Shown: one piece after another, positions 35,443 through 44,088 of the stretch
How positions within the stretch are numbered: the stretch's first letter is position 1
Layout: every line of letters begins with the position of its first letter
NCBI GenBank assembly: GCA_033856275.1
Contig: JAWVFJ010000023.1
Coordinates: forward strand, 1 to 64,000
Direction: 5' to 3'
Origin: VRUE01 sp033856275
Lineage (GTDB): Bacteria > Actinomycetota > Thermoleophilia > Solirubrobacterales > 70-9
DNA: 64,000 nt
Notes under the pieces: model-generated
Database searches by the model: none
The model's input: the letters and a program-made list of their open reading frames with translations, nothing else
What the model was told of the DNA's origin: nothing
Program-made: the position numbers and the translations under genes

Positions 35443-35871
35443 CTATGCCCCCGTCCCCGGCCGCTGGCCGGCTGAGGACGTGTTCAGTGCCACGGCGGCG
35501 CGAATGAGCGCCTTCAACGCCTTTTCATCAATCTTGTCGCCCTCATGGAAATCGATGGCACGCCTGGTGTTGCCTTCGAGGCTGGAGTTGAAGAGGCCTG
35601 AAGGGTCCTCCAACGAGGCACCTTTGGCGAAGGTCATCTTCACGACATTCTTGTACGTCTCACCGGTACAGATCATTCCGGCGTGCGACCACACCGGAAC
35701 CCCTCTCCACTTCCACTCCTCGACCACTTCGGGGTCAGCCTGCTTGACGATACTTCGGAGCAGAGCCAGCGTTTCGCCCCGCCAATCACCCAGCTCCTTG
35801 ATTCTCGCGTCTATCAGCTGAGGGGGAGAGTCTCCTCCTTTTCCCTCCTTCGAGCCGCTCTTCTTCTTCAT
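35443..35871 (-). CDS. DUF1801 domain protein
   Basis: 142 residues with the DUF1801 pattern: LLRSIVKQADPEVVEEWKWRGVPVWSHAGMICTG and VKMTFAKGASLEDPSGLFNSSLEGNTRRAIDF. The family includes YdhG/Fra-like iron chaperone proteins of poorly defined function. Lys-rich N terminus. Confidence 0.87.
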   Translation of the reverse strand: MKKKSGSKEGKGGDSPPQLIDARIKELGDWRGETLALLRSIVKQADPEVVEEWKWRGVPVWSHAGMICTGETYKNVVKMTFAKGASLEDPSGLFNSSLEGNTRRAIDFHEGDKIDEKALKALIRAAVALNTSSAGQRPGTGA

Positions 35872-36042
35872 GGCTGCTGTCGCTTTCTTCAGGTTGTCAT
35901 CGCTCCCCCGTCACTTGAGTATCGCCGCCAACCGCCTTGATTGCATCGCGAATCGTGTCGTGATCGGCCACCAACGTCGCAGTGTGTCGTTCCGACTGAA
36001 GCAGGTACCCACTTCGTACCCGCGCGAGAGTTCGAGCGGCCT

Positions 36043-36333
36043 TCAAGAGCGAGCGATCGCAGCATCGGACGTCCGCGCATCGTGGAAGGCGATGACGACG
36101 ACTCGATCCTCGGCCTCGATGAACATATAGACGACGATCATCCAACCCCAGGGGCCGATCAGCGCTCGACAATCCCGCCAGACGCCGGAGAGCTGCTTGC
36201 CGGCCCGCGGGAACTCCTCCAACGTGAGCAGCGAGCGTGAGACGCGCTCCCGCGTGTCGGCGGGAAGCTGCCGGGTCTCGATCAGCTCGCGAAGCTCATC
36301 ACGCGCCTGGCGCGTGACCTCGATAGTCGGCAT
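36043..36333 (-). CDS. ParE/RelE-superfamily toxin
   Basis: 96 residues with the RelE/ParE fold pattern: VTRQARDELRELIETRQL, RSLLTLEEFPRAGKQLSG, WMIVVYMFIEAEDRVVVIAFHDAR. It follows the antitoxin with a 3-base gap, the usual module layout. ParE targets gyrase, RelE ribosome-bound mRNA; which applies cannot be told. The left flank is the 35872-36042 stretch without a gene. Confidence 0.85.
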   Translation of the reverse strand: MPTIEVTRQARDELRELIETRQLPADTRERVSRSLLTLEEFPRAGKQLSGVWRDCRALIGPWGWMIVVYMFIEAEDRVVVIAFHDARTSDAAIARS

Positions 36334-36336
36334 CGG

Positions 36337-36594
36337 CTACAGCTCGGAGAGCGGCACCGTTTCACCGCGCCGAGCCTGCTCGATGGACTCCTGCGCCCGC
36401 TCCCAGGCCCCAGGAATCCCGTCGAGGATTTCAGTGATCCGCGAGGCATCCGGATCGGCTTCATCGAGTGCGCTGGAGAGGAGCGAGCGCGCCAAGGTGC
36501 CCTCCTGAACGTGCGTGCGCTCCGCAAGGCTCTCAAGCTTGCGCGCGTAATCTGGCTCGAGGGTGACGTTGATACGGCGATTGCGCTCGGCCAT
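36337..36594 (-). CDS. Ribbon-helix-helix antitoxin
   Basis: 85 residues: RRINVTLEPDYARKLESLAERTHVQEGTLARSLLSSAL is a ribbon-helix-helix DNA-binding domain; the remainder is an acidic toxin-binding tail. ATG at 36594 is chosen; a longer frame to 36975 would read through an attachment-site remnant. It pairs with the ParE/RelE toxin downstream. Confidence 0.85.
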   Translation of the reverse strand: MAERNRRINVTLEPDYARKLESLAERTHVQEGTLARSLLSSALDEADPDASRITEILDGIPGAWERAQESIEQARRGETVPLSEL

Positions 36595-36597
36595 GGC

Positions 36598-36621
36598 CCA
36601 AAGGGTACACGCAAGGGCACA
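36598..36621 (-). promoter_or_regulatory. Tandem repeat operator before the antitoxin
   Basis: On the minus strand TGTGCCCTTGCG is followed directly by TGTACCCTTTGG, a 12-base tandem direct repeat ending 3 bases before the antitoxin ATG. RHH antitoxins autorepress through such repeats; proposed from position. Confidence 0.45.
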
Positions 36622-36770
36622 TGGCGTACGCGCTGACGATCGCGCTAGTCCGGACTCATGGCGGACCACAAGCACAAACGGCCCAAGCACCGCCGGAGCA
36701 GTTGCCTTCTCTGCAAGCCACACGCTGGCCGCGGTTAAGAACACTCTCGTGATCCACGCCCCATGGCAAC

Positions 36771-36893
36771 TTCGGGTTATGAGCCCGAGCCTGGGGTCCC
36801 GCTGGACTAAGTGGGGCACGATTTCGAGCGGTTCTCGCGAGATCGAGATCGGCTGGGATCTATGGGGCACCTTGCCCCATTTCTTGCCCCAGC
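36771..36893. repeat. Attachment-site remnant (tRNA-fMet fragment plus right arm), copy E
   Basis: 18 bases of the tRNA-fMet anticodon arm (36771-36788) are followed by the conserved right arm: CTGGACTAAGTGGGGCACG, CGCGAGATCGAGATCGGCTG, and two TTGCCCCA at 36872 and 36884, 12 bases apart. Same arm at 43887, 47330 and 48785. It marks the outermost left scar of the tandem array. The 36595-36982 gap holds nothing else that I can support. Confidence 0.7.
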
Positions 36894-36982
36894 CAGGAAC
36901 CGAGAGCCTGCCGGCCAAGCCTCCACAAGCTTCCGGTTCCAAGCCGACAGGGCTGACCCGGCCAGGCGATGCCAATCGCTTC

Positions 36983-38725
36983 TCACCTCGGCTTCAACGG
37001 TGAGCTCGCTTTCTGCCAGCACCGGAGGACGCGTCCGGCGAGACGGTCGAGCGGTCCCGGGATGCGAGTCACCGCCGAGAGAACCGCGTCGAAATTTGCC
37101 TTTGCGGTGTCGGTGTCTTCACCCACGCCCCAGGCCGTGTCGTCGCCGATGCTCAGCTTCACGTATGAGATCGCCTTCGCGTCGGTCCCGTCGCTGAGCG
37201 TCTGCTGTTGGTAGTCGCGGACCTTGATCGTTATGTCCAGCAGGTGCTCGATCGCGTGAGTGAATGCGGCAATCGTGCCATTCCCCTCCCCCGCGATCGG
37301 CACCAGCTCGCTGCCGCACTGGAGCGTCGCCTCAAGCGCCGAGATGTGGTCCCTGTCGTTGCTGGTGACGGCGTGACTGACCAGCGCCGCGTCGGGATGC
37401 CCCATGTACTCGCGCCGGAACAGCTTGATGAGCTGCTCGGCGGTGATTTCGGCGTTGGACGCATCGACTTCCCGCTGGACGACGCGGGAGAACTCGATCT
37501 GCAGCAGGCGGGGAAGTTCGAGGTCGTGCTCGGCCCGCATGATGTAAGCGACGCCGCCCTTGCCCGACTGCGAGTTCACGCGCACGGCCTCGTCGTAGTT
37601 GCGGCCGACGTCCTTCGGGTCGAAGGGCAGATAAGGCACGTCCCAGATCGCATTTTCAGGGTCCGGCAGCTCCCCCATCGCCTCCATGCCCTTCTTGATC
37701 GCGTCCTGGTGGGAACCCGAGAACGCCGTGTAGACGAGGTCGCCGACGTAGGGATGGCGCTCGCCAATCGGCATCCGGTTGCAGAATTCGACGTCCCGGC
37801 GAACCTCGTTGATCCGCGAGAAGTCGAGCTCGGGATCGACCCCCTGGGTCATCAGGTTCAGCGCCAGGGTGACGAGATCGACATTCCCGGTGCGCTCACC
37901 ATTGCCGAACAGAGTGCCCTCGACCCGTTCGGCCCCGGCCATCAGGGCCAGCTCCGTCGCGGCGACCGCGGTGCCGCGGTCGTTGTGCGGATGCAGGCTG
38001 ATGATCACCGAGTCCCGGCGCGAGACGTTGCGGCAGAACCACTCGATCACGTCGGCGTGGAGGTTCGGCGTCGAGAGCTCAACCGTGGCGGGAAGGTTGA
38101 GGATCAGCTTTCGCTCCGGCGTCGGCTCGAAGACATCCATCACCGCCTCGCACACCTCAAGCGCGTAGTCGGGCTCAGTCGCAGTGAAGCTCTCAGGCGT
38201 GTACTCGAAGCGGATGTCCTGGTCGGGCCGCTGTTCGGCCAGCTCCCGGCAAAGCTTCGCTCCCTCGACGGCGATTTCGCGAACGCCGGCGCGATCCAGC
38301 TTGAACACCACCCGCCGCTGGGTGGTCGAGGTCGAGTTGTAGAGGTGGACGATCGCCCGGGGCAGCCCGTCGAGGCTCTCGAAGGTCTTGGCGATCAGCT
38401 CCTCGCGCGCCTGCGTCAGCACCATCACCGTCACGTCGCTGGGAATCAGTTCCTCGGTCGCGAGGATTCGCATGAACTCGAACTCTGCCTCTGCCGCGGC
38501 GGGAAAGCCGACCTCGACCTCCTTCAGGCCGACGCGATTCACCAGTACGTCGAACAGGCGTCGCTTGCGGTCCGTGTCCATCGGCGGGTCCAGCGCCTGG
38601 TTGCCGTCTCGAAGGTCAACACTCGCCCAGATCGGCGCGGCGGTGATACGCCTATCCGGCCAGGTCCGCTCCGGTAGCTCGACCCGTGGGTAGGGCGCGT
38701 ACTTATGGAATGGCATCGATGACAC
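36983..38725 (-). CDS. leuA: 2-isopropylmalate synthase
   Basis: About 580 residues: DRE-TIM catalytic domain (SVDLRDGNQAL, HPHNDRGTAVAATELALMAGAERVEGTLFGNGERTGN) and a C-terminal LeuA regulatory domain (residues about 440-555) that mediates leucine feedback. It condenses acetyl-CoA with 2-oxoisovalerate, first step of leucine synthesis. GTG at 38725 has AGGAGG 5 bases ahead; ATG at 38716 and GTG at 38731 are alternatives. A Leu-rich leader peptide lies about 70 bases upstream. No other leu gene is nearby. Confidence 0.95.
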   Translation of the reverse strand: MSSMPFHKYAPYPRVELPERTWPDRRITAAPIWASVDLRDGNQALDPPMDTDRKRRLFDVLVNRVGLKEVEVGFPAAAEAEFEFMRILATEELIPSDVTVMVLTQAREELIAKTFESLDGLPRAIVHLYNSTSTTQRRVVFKLDRAGVREIAVEGAKLCRELAEQRPDQDIRFEYTPESFTATEPDYALEVCEAVMDVFEPTPERKLILNLPATVELSTPNLHADVIEWFCRNVSRRDSVIISLHPHNDRGTAVAATELALMAGAERVEGTLFGNGERTGNVDLVTLALNLMTQGVDPELDFSRINEVRRDVEFCNRMPIGERHPYVGDLVYTAFSGSHQDAIKKGMEAMGELPDPENAIWDVPYLPFDPKDVGRNYDEAVRVNSQSGKGGVAYIMRAEHDLELPRLLQIEFSRVVQREVDASNAEITAEQLIKLFRREYMGHPDAALVSHAVTSNDRDHISALEATLQCGSELVPIAGEGNGTIAAFTHAIEHLLDITIKVRDYQQQTLSDGTDAKAISYVKLSIGDDTAWGVGEDTDTAKANFDAVLSAVTRIPGPLDRLAGRVLRCWQKASSPLKPR

Positions 38726-38792
38726 AGCCACCTCCTGCTCGCAATTTCGCTTCTTCTCCGTGCTGTTCTCGCGGCTCAGCGGCCGCCACGCG

Positions 38793-38855
38793 TTATTCCC
38801 CCCGAGGGGGGAGGAGGAGAAGTCGAAGTGAGGAGCAGTACATCGAGGTCAGCAT
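38793..38855 (-). promoter_or_regulatory. leuA leader peptide (attenuation)
   Basis: A 20-codon frame from ATG 38855 (or 16 codons from 38843) to TAA at 38793 carries five Leu codons within six positions (LRLLLL), then PPRGE. The next segment is rich in complementary GC stretches (CCCCCC/GGGGGG at the stop, GCGGCCGC). This is the pattern of ribosome-mediated attenuation sensing charged tRNA-Leu, placed directly upstream of leuA. The 38726-39049 gap otherwise shows no gene. Confidence 0.75.
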
Positions 38856-39049
38856 ACACCGGCGCCAACCCCAATCTATGGCGAAGGCGGCTCTGGTAGC
38901 CGCTTTCGGAGCTCGCGTGATATTGGCCGTCACAAAGGTGAGGGTCCCTGTCTTGACGGGTACTGGAAGTTCCGGGCGGGCGAAGATCGCGTCTGAGCAG
39001 GCGGGGAAAGCGGTCCCTTCCCAACCACCTGTCAGAGAAAGAGGAGTTC

Positions 39050-40083
39050 ATGAGAGCCACCGTCATGCACAGCGCCGGGGACGTCCGCATCGAGGATGTT
39101 CCCGACGCCAAGTTGGTCGACCCGACCGACGCCCTGATCCGCGTCACCCGCGCCTGCATCTGCGGCAGCGACCTTTGGCCCTACAAGAACATGGAGGCCA
39201 CCGATGGCGGCCGCCCGATGGGCCACGAGGCGATTGGCGTGGTCGAAGAGATCGGAACCGAGGTGAGCACGGTGAAGCCCGGCGACCTCGTCGTGATGCC
39301 GTTTGCCTTCTCGGACGGCACCTGTCTCTTTTGCGAGGACGGCTTGCAGACCGAGTGCGTCCACGGCGGCTTCTTCGGCAACGCCGATGTCGGTGGCGCC
39401 CAGGCTGAGGCGCTCCGCATCCCGCAGGCCGATGGAACCCTCTACCCGCTCTCGGCCGACCCCGACGAGGCGCTGATGCCATCTCTCCTGACGCTCTCAG
39501 ACGTGCTCGGCACCGGACACCACGCGGCGGTCGTGGCCGGGGTCGGACCCGGAAAGAAGGTCGCGGTCGTCGGCGACGGCGCGGTTGGTCTCTGCGGCGT
39601 CATCGCCGCTAAACGCCTCGGCGCCGAGCAGATCGTGATCCTCGGCCGCCACGAGGGACGCACCGACCTGGCGCGCGAGTTCGGAGCGACGGACGTGGTC
39701 GCCGAGCGGGGCGCGGAGGGAGTCGAGCGGGTCCGTGAGCTGACCGACGGGTTCGGCGCCCACTCGGTGCTGGAGTGCGTCGGCCTGGATCAGTCCACCC
39801 AGACGGCAATCGAAATCGCCCGCCCCGGTGGCGCGATCGGGCGCGTCGGCGTCCCCAGAGCGAGACGATGCCGGGCGGACAAGCCTCCTTCTACGGCAAC
39901 GTCACGATCGGCGGCGGCCCGGCCCCCGTCCGCGCCTACATCGAGGAGTTGCTTCCCGGCATCCTCGACGGCACGATCGAACCGGGCCGGGTCTTCGACC
40001 GCACCGTGGACCTCGACGGCGTTCCCGACGGCTACCGGGCGATGGACGAGCGCGAGGCGTTGAAGGTGATGGTCGAACCGTGA
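39050..40083 (+). pseudogene. Zinc-dependent alcohol dehydrogenase, frameshifted
   Basis: The first frame gives residues 1-269 of a medium-chain dehydrogenase: CICGSDLWPY, GHEAIG, a cofactor motif VVGDGAVGLCGV, and GGAIGRVGVP. At about 39855 a run of four C breaks the frame: the expected continuation (ASFYGNVTIGGGPAPVRAYIEELLPGILDG...KVMVEP) follows in the next frame and ends at 40083. One added base would restore a normal length protein of about 344 residues. Either a real mutation or a homopolymer sequencing error. Confidence 0.85.
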
Positions 40084-40143
40084 CGCCAGCCTTCGCCCCC
40101 TCGCACCGCCTGAACGGCGATCCCGACCACCAAGGAGCGCAGA

Positions 40144-40545
40144 ATGAAGATCACGAAGAACTCGCTGGAGACCAACGTCGGTCCAAGCGACTGGTTCACC
40201 GGCACCGTCTACATCGACACGGTGGCGACGGCGGCAGAGCCTTCGCGGCTGGCGGCGGCCAACGTCCACTTCACCCCTGGCGCTCGCACGGCCTGGCACA
40301 CCCACCCCTTCGGGCAGACGATCTTCGTCACCGAGGGCTTGGGGCTGTGCCAGCGAGAGGGCGGGCCGATCGAGGTCATCCGGCCTGGCGACCGCGTCTA
40401 CTTCGAGCCAGACGAGAACCACTGGCATGGCGCGACCGCCGATCGCTTCATGACCCATCTTGCGATGCAGGAGGTAGACGACTCGGGCAGCCCGGTCACC
40501 TGGGGCGAGCACGTAAGCGATGAGGAATATGCGGACGATGCTTAG
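40144..40545 (+). CDS. Cupin-domain protein
   Basis: 133 residues, one conserved cupin: metal motif 1 AAWHTHPFGQTIFVTEG (His, His, Gln/Glu) and motif 2 GDRVYFEPDENHWHGATADRFMTH. Similar to small cupins annotated as carboxymuconolactone- or mandelonitrile-lyase-like. ATG 40144 with AAGGAGCGC ahead. It follows the frameshifted dehydrogenase by 60 bases and may be part of the same pathway. Confidence 0.88.
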   Translation: MKITKNSLETNVGPSDWFTGTVYIDTVATAAEPSRLAAANVHFTPGARTAWHTHPFGQTIFVTEGLGLCQREGGPIEVIRPGDRVYFEPDENHWHGATADRFMTHLAMQEVDDSGSPVTWGEHVSDEEYADDA

Positions 40546-40576
40546 GGCTCGACGCGCGGAAGGTGGACAGATTGGG

Positions 40577-40814
40577 ATGACCCGAAAGGTTCTTATCACC
40601 GGCGCAAGCTCCGGAATCGGCAACGCACAGTGCGTCACGGCGATCAACCAGGAGGTGATCCGGCGGCCATTCCTGATCGACCCTTGACAAGGGCGCCAGG
40701 CTGATCGCCGACAAGATCGAGAGCGGCGCCAGCACCTCAACGATCCCGGTCTTCAAAGTGCTCCCGACCGCTGTGGTCGCGAAGGTCCCAGCGACCGAAC
40801 ACCCCGACGGCTGA
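40577..40814 (+). pseudogene. Short-chain dehydrogenase remnant
   Basis: ATG at 40577 opens MTRKVLITGASSGIG, the NAD(P)-binding start of an SDR, but the frame becomes unrelated within 20 residues and stops at 40687. A second frame continues LIADKIESGASTSTIPVFKVLP to a stop at 40814. The central catalytic part (YxxxK) is absent. It looks like a large internal deletion of an SDR gene. Confidence 0.6.
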
Positions 40815-40831
40815 CGGCCGGTCCGGGCCGC

Positions 40832-41400
40832 CTAGGCCGAGTGCTTCAGCGCCCGCTCGGGCAGCGAGACTGTGATCAGCTCGGCGATCCGCTCAGGGTC
40901 TTCCAAGGGCGGCATATGCCCCAACCCCGGGACCAAGGTGTGTCCGAGCGCTTGGGACGGCGGCGGCGCGGCGTCGGTGTCGGGGAGGAAACAGGCGAGC
41001 GCGGTGCCCGCGGCCATCACCACAGTCAGCGCCCCGAAGGTGAGCGAGCGAGGGTTGGCGGCGAACTGGACCGCGGCGCCGGTCAACAGCGCGCCCAAGG
41101 CCAGGCCTCCGACCGGCGCCGTGCTGCCGATGACACCCCCGAGCGCAGGGCGGTCGACGGGCGACAGCTCGACGATCTCGGCAGTGAAGGCGCTCGTCGC
41201 CGCCCCCGTCGCAAACCCCAGCACCGCGCGGGCGGCGGTCACCCCACCGACGTCGCCAGCAAGCAGAAACGCGTCGGCCTCGAACCCCACTTGTCCTGCA
41301 GCTCGACGAGCATCGGGGTCGGCGCGCCGGCCGCGAGGTAGAGGGAAGCGAAGGCGATCGCCGCCCCGGCGAACCCGGCCTTTCGGGACGGGGAGGGCAT
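40832..41400 (-). pseudogene. MFS transporter remnant joined to an alpha/beta-hydrolase tail
   Basis: ATG at 41400 opens SRKAGFAGAAIAFASLYLAAGAP, a first MFS helix, which loses frame near 41285. The next frame resumes AARAVLGFATGAATSAF...ALVAFLP-like helices, then ends in HTLVPGLGHMPPLEDPERIAELITVSLP, the C-terminal motif of alpha/beta-hydrolases. So deletion, frameshift and fusion of two genes. It follows the SDR gene by 5 bases. Confidence 0.65.
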
Positions 41401-41405
41401 GCGGC

Positions 41406-42149
41406 TCAGATCGCCCTCCGACCGCCGTCGGCGGCGACGGTAGTCCCAGTGATGTAGCTCGCTTGCGGAGAGACGAGAAAGGCGACGACATCGGCGATCT
41501 CCTCGGGTTGTGAGGCGCGATTCATCGGCGTGGTTTCTCCGAGCGCCGTGATGAACTCCGGTCCCGAGGGTGATGGCGTGTAGACGGGTCCTGGGGCGAT
41601 GGCGTTGACATGCACGCCGCTCGCGCTGTACTCCGCGGCCCAGGCACGCGTCATCGCCTCAAGCGACGCCTTCGTCGCGCCGTAGGCCGCGCCCCCCACG
41701 AGGCCCACGCCACCAGCCATGCTGCTTACGCTGACGATGCTGCCATGGCCCCTGGCAGCCATCCCGGGAGCGATCGCCGCTACAAGGGAGAACGGCGCAC
41801 GAACGTTGCTGGCGAACATCTTGTCGAACGAGGAGACGTCGAACTCTGCGGTCGGGCCGAAGAGCGCGATCCCGGCATTGTTGATCAGGATGTCGACCTC
41901 GCCGACGTCGCTCGCCAGGCGCTTCACGTCGGCGGCGTCGCCCAGGTCGGCAGCGATGAAGCTGGCTTTGCCCCCAGCGGCAGTGATCTCCTGGACCGTC
42001 TCGGCGCCGCGGGCGCCGTCGCGTCCGTGAACAAGGACCTCGGCCCCGTCCCGGGCCAGCTGCAACGCGACCGCGCGACCGATGCCCGACGTCGCGCCCG
42101 TCACCAGCGCCCGTTGCCCTTCGAGGTTGCTTCGCGTCATGGTTGACAT
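41406..42149 (-). CDS. Short-chain dehydrogenase/reductase
   Basis: 247 residues: GATSGIG cofactor motif, NNAG, catalytic Ser in VSVSSMAG and YGATKAS (YxxxK), PGPVYTPSP, and SQPEEIADVVAFLVSPQASYITGTTVAADGG. A complete classical SDR. It is divergent from the PucR regulator, which may control it. Confidence 0.93.
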   Translation of the reverse strand: MSTMTRSNLEGQRALVTGATSGIGRAVALQLARDGAEVLVHGRDGARGAETVQEITAAGGKASFIAADLGDAADVKRLASDVGEVDILINNAGIALFGPTAEFDVSSFDKMFASNVRAPFSLVAAIAPGMAARGHGSIVSVSSMAGGVGLVGGAAYGATKASLEAMTRAWAAEYSASGVHVNAIAPGPVYTPSPSGPEFITALGETTPMNRASQPEEIADVVAFLVSPQASYITGTTVAADGGRRAI

Positions 42150-42256
42150 TGCTGCTCCTTTCGTTTTGGTACAAGCAGCGTGCCAGCCAGCGCGTGTCCT
42201 GGCATTAGCGAGAGTTCTAATTTTTCCTGGTGTCTTATGTACGATCCTCTAAGGTC

Positions 42257-43564
42257 ATGGAAGAGCGTACGCAGGGCTCCGAGCAGCTACCAGTCAGGCG
42301 CGATCACAGACACGCGATGCGCCGCGTAGGTGAGGCACTCGCCAGCCGATACACCGAGATCGGCCAGGCGATCGCCGCGCGAATCCTCGACGAGATTCCC
42401 GACTACAGGGACGCCGCGCCCGACCTGATCAACGATCTTCGCACCGGCGCAACCGCGACCGCCGAGGTGCTCGCGCGAACGCTCGCCGAGGGCTCGACGG
42501 TACGCCGCGAGGACCTCGGGTTCTTGCGCGAGCTAGCGACGCGGCGCGTGCGCCAAGGGGTCAGCCTCGAGGTGTTCGTCCACGCCTACCGCGTCGCGCT
42601 GCTCGCCTACTGGGACGCATGCACCGAAGAAGCCACGCGCCTAAGGATCTCCCGAGCAGCCGGCTTCGCGCTCGCAAGCTCGGCGATCGAGGCAATCGAC
42701 ACCATCACGACTCAGGCCACCGAGGCTTACCTGCGCGAAGAAACCCGCATCAGGACGCAGAGCGGGCGGGCGGCCCGCGACCTAGTCGAGCGCCTCATCA
42801 ATGGCCAGCCAATCGACCCTAGCCGGCGCCATCCCGCCGCGCCAGGACTGGATCCGACCGGACAGCTCCTTACTGTCGTCGGAAGGATCGAGCAGACGAC
42901 GCTTGCAGTCGGCGACGCACTCCCACTCGCCAGGGACACGCTCGAGGAGAGCATGTCGCTCGGGACCGTCAGGCCCCTCACGACGATCCGCCACGGAGAG
43001 TTCGTCCTCATCTCGGCCGTAACCTCGCCGAGCGACAAGATCGCAACCCTTCGCGCCGCACGCCGACGAACCGTCGAAGAACACAATCTCGACGTCCGCT
43101 ACGGCATCAGCGTTCCCTCTCAGGGCTTCGCGAGCGTGCAGCAGGCTTACCGCGAAGCAACGCTCTCGCTGTCGTACACGTCGGCAAGCAGGCCGATCGT
43201 GTCGCTCGACGAACTGTCATCGCTCGAGTGTGCCGCGATCGGCGCCACCGCCACCGCCAAGGCCGTGATCGCCGCCAAGGGCAACAGGCTACGAGCGCTC
43301 TCACACGACGATCTCGCCGCAGCGGTCGAAACGATCCGCGCCTTCTCCAACGCCGACCTCAGCGTCACCAAAGCCGCCGAACAGATGAACGTCCACGCCA
43401 ACACCGTGCGCTACCGACTCCAAAAAATCGCCACGAAGACCGGCCACGACCCGCGGACGTTCGCGGGCCTCGTCGACCTGATCTGCATCCTTGAGATGAC
43501 CGACGACGAGCACCAACCCGAAGCGGAGGAAGACGACCAAGGCAACCTCGCATCCGGCGTCTAG
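42257..43564 (+). CDS. PucR-family (CdaR-like) transcriptional regulator
   Basis: 435 residues from ATG 42257 (GTG 42230 is an alternative). The N-terminal helical sensor region (RHAMRRVGEALASRYTEIGQAIAARILDEIPDY) is followed by a GGDEF-like middle domain and the PucR C-terminal helix-turn-helix (DLSVTKAAEQMNVHANTVRYRLQKIATKTGHDP). These regulators activate catabolic operons. Neighbouring SDR, cupin and dehydrogenase genes are likely targets. Confidence 0.9.
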   Translation: MEERTQGSEQLPVRRDHRHAMRRVGEALASRYTEIGQAIAARILDEIPDYRDAAPDLINDLRTGATATAEVLARTLAEGSTVRREDLGFLRELATRRVRQGVSLEVFVHAYRVALLAYWDACTEEATRLRISRAAGFALASSAIEAIDTITTQATEAYLREETRIRTQSGRAARDLVERLINGQPIDPSRRHPAAPGLDPTGQLLTVVGRIEQTTLAVGDALPLARDTLEESMSLGTVRPLTTIRHGEFVLISAVTSPSDKIATLRAARRRTVEEHNLDVRYGISVPSQGFASVQQAYREATLSLSYTSASRPIVSLDELSSLECAAIGATATAKAVIAAKGNRLRALSHDDLAAAVETIRAFSNADLSVTKAAEQMNVHANTVRYRLQKIATKTGHDPRTFAGLVDLICILEMTDDEHQPEAEEDDQGNLASGV

Positions 43565-43647
43565 CGTTCAGCGACGGTGCTGTGGCGTGAGGTTCACGAG
43601 GGAAGGCTGGAGCTGGCGTTGCTTCGCTCCCCGAGGCTTCGGTGCCG

Positions 43648-43683
43648 GCCCCGGGGCGTTGTAGCGCCGCCGGGGCGCTTTTA
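43648..43683 (+). terminator. Intrinsic terminator in the left arm, copy C
   Basis: Stem GCCCCGG/CCGGGGC with inner GGCG/CGCC and loop TTGTAG, followed by GCTTTTATT. It lies in the left arm and would end the PucR transcript. Related hairpins recur in the arms at about 48514 and 55430. Confidence 0.65.
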
Positions 43684-43839
43684 TTGCCCTTTCGCGGGCG
43701 AACGTAGGTGGGCCGGAGGCGCCGCGCAAGGGGCTGGAGCGACCCCACTTTGACCTCACCTTGCCCCAAGGCCATTTTCGGGTGTTTTCGGCACCCCCCA
43801 AAAACGCGGAAAGCCGCCTTCTAAGCGGCTTTCCTAAAA

Positions 43840-43950
43840 TAGCGGGGGCAGGATTCGAACCTGCGACCTTCGGGTTATGAGCCCGAACCTGGGCCCCGCT
43901 GGACTATGTGGGGCACGGCTTCAAGCGATTTTCGCGAGATCGAGATCGGC
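43840..43950. repeat. Attachment-site duplication: tRNA-fMet 3' portion plus right arm, copy C
   Basis: 43840-43886 (47 bases) is identical to 55612-55658, the 3' 47 bases of the intact tRNA-fMet gene. The tRNA 5' half is missing; instead the right arm (CTGGACTATGTGGGGCACGG, CGCGAGATCGAGATCGGC) follows to 43950. The left side 43600-43839 is the conserved left arm with one TTGCCCCA and a terminator. The 43565-44088 gap is fully explained by these arms. It is not a functional tRNA. Confidence 0.85.
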
Positions 43951-44088
43951 GAGAACGGCCAGGCCTCCGTAGGTGCGTTGTCCCATCGGTCCCTACGGGA
44001 ACCCAGCGGTGGCCGATGGCTGGGCAAGAAGCGCCCATCACGCCAGTCCTTTCGAGAGGCCGCTTGCCGACTCGTCGCCCTTGCGAAG

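Noticed and set aside
36337..36975. Long 212-residue version of the antitoxin
   Set aside because: The extra N-terminal part is translated attachment-site remnant; the RHH domain starts at ATG 36594 with an operator just upstream.
38717..38900. T-box riboswitch upstream of leuA
   Set aside because: No AGGGTGGNACCGCG-type motif is present; the Leu-codon leader explains the region better.
43840..43912. Second tRNA-Met gene
   Set aside because: Only the 3' portion matches; the 5' acceptor and D arm are replaced by arm sequence, so it cannot fold as a tRNA.
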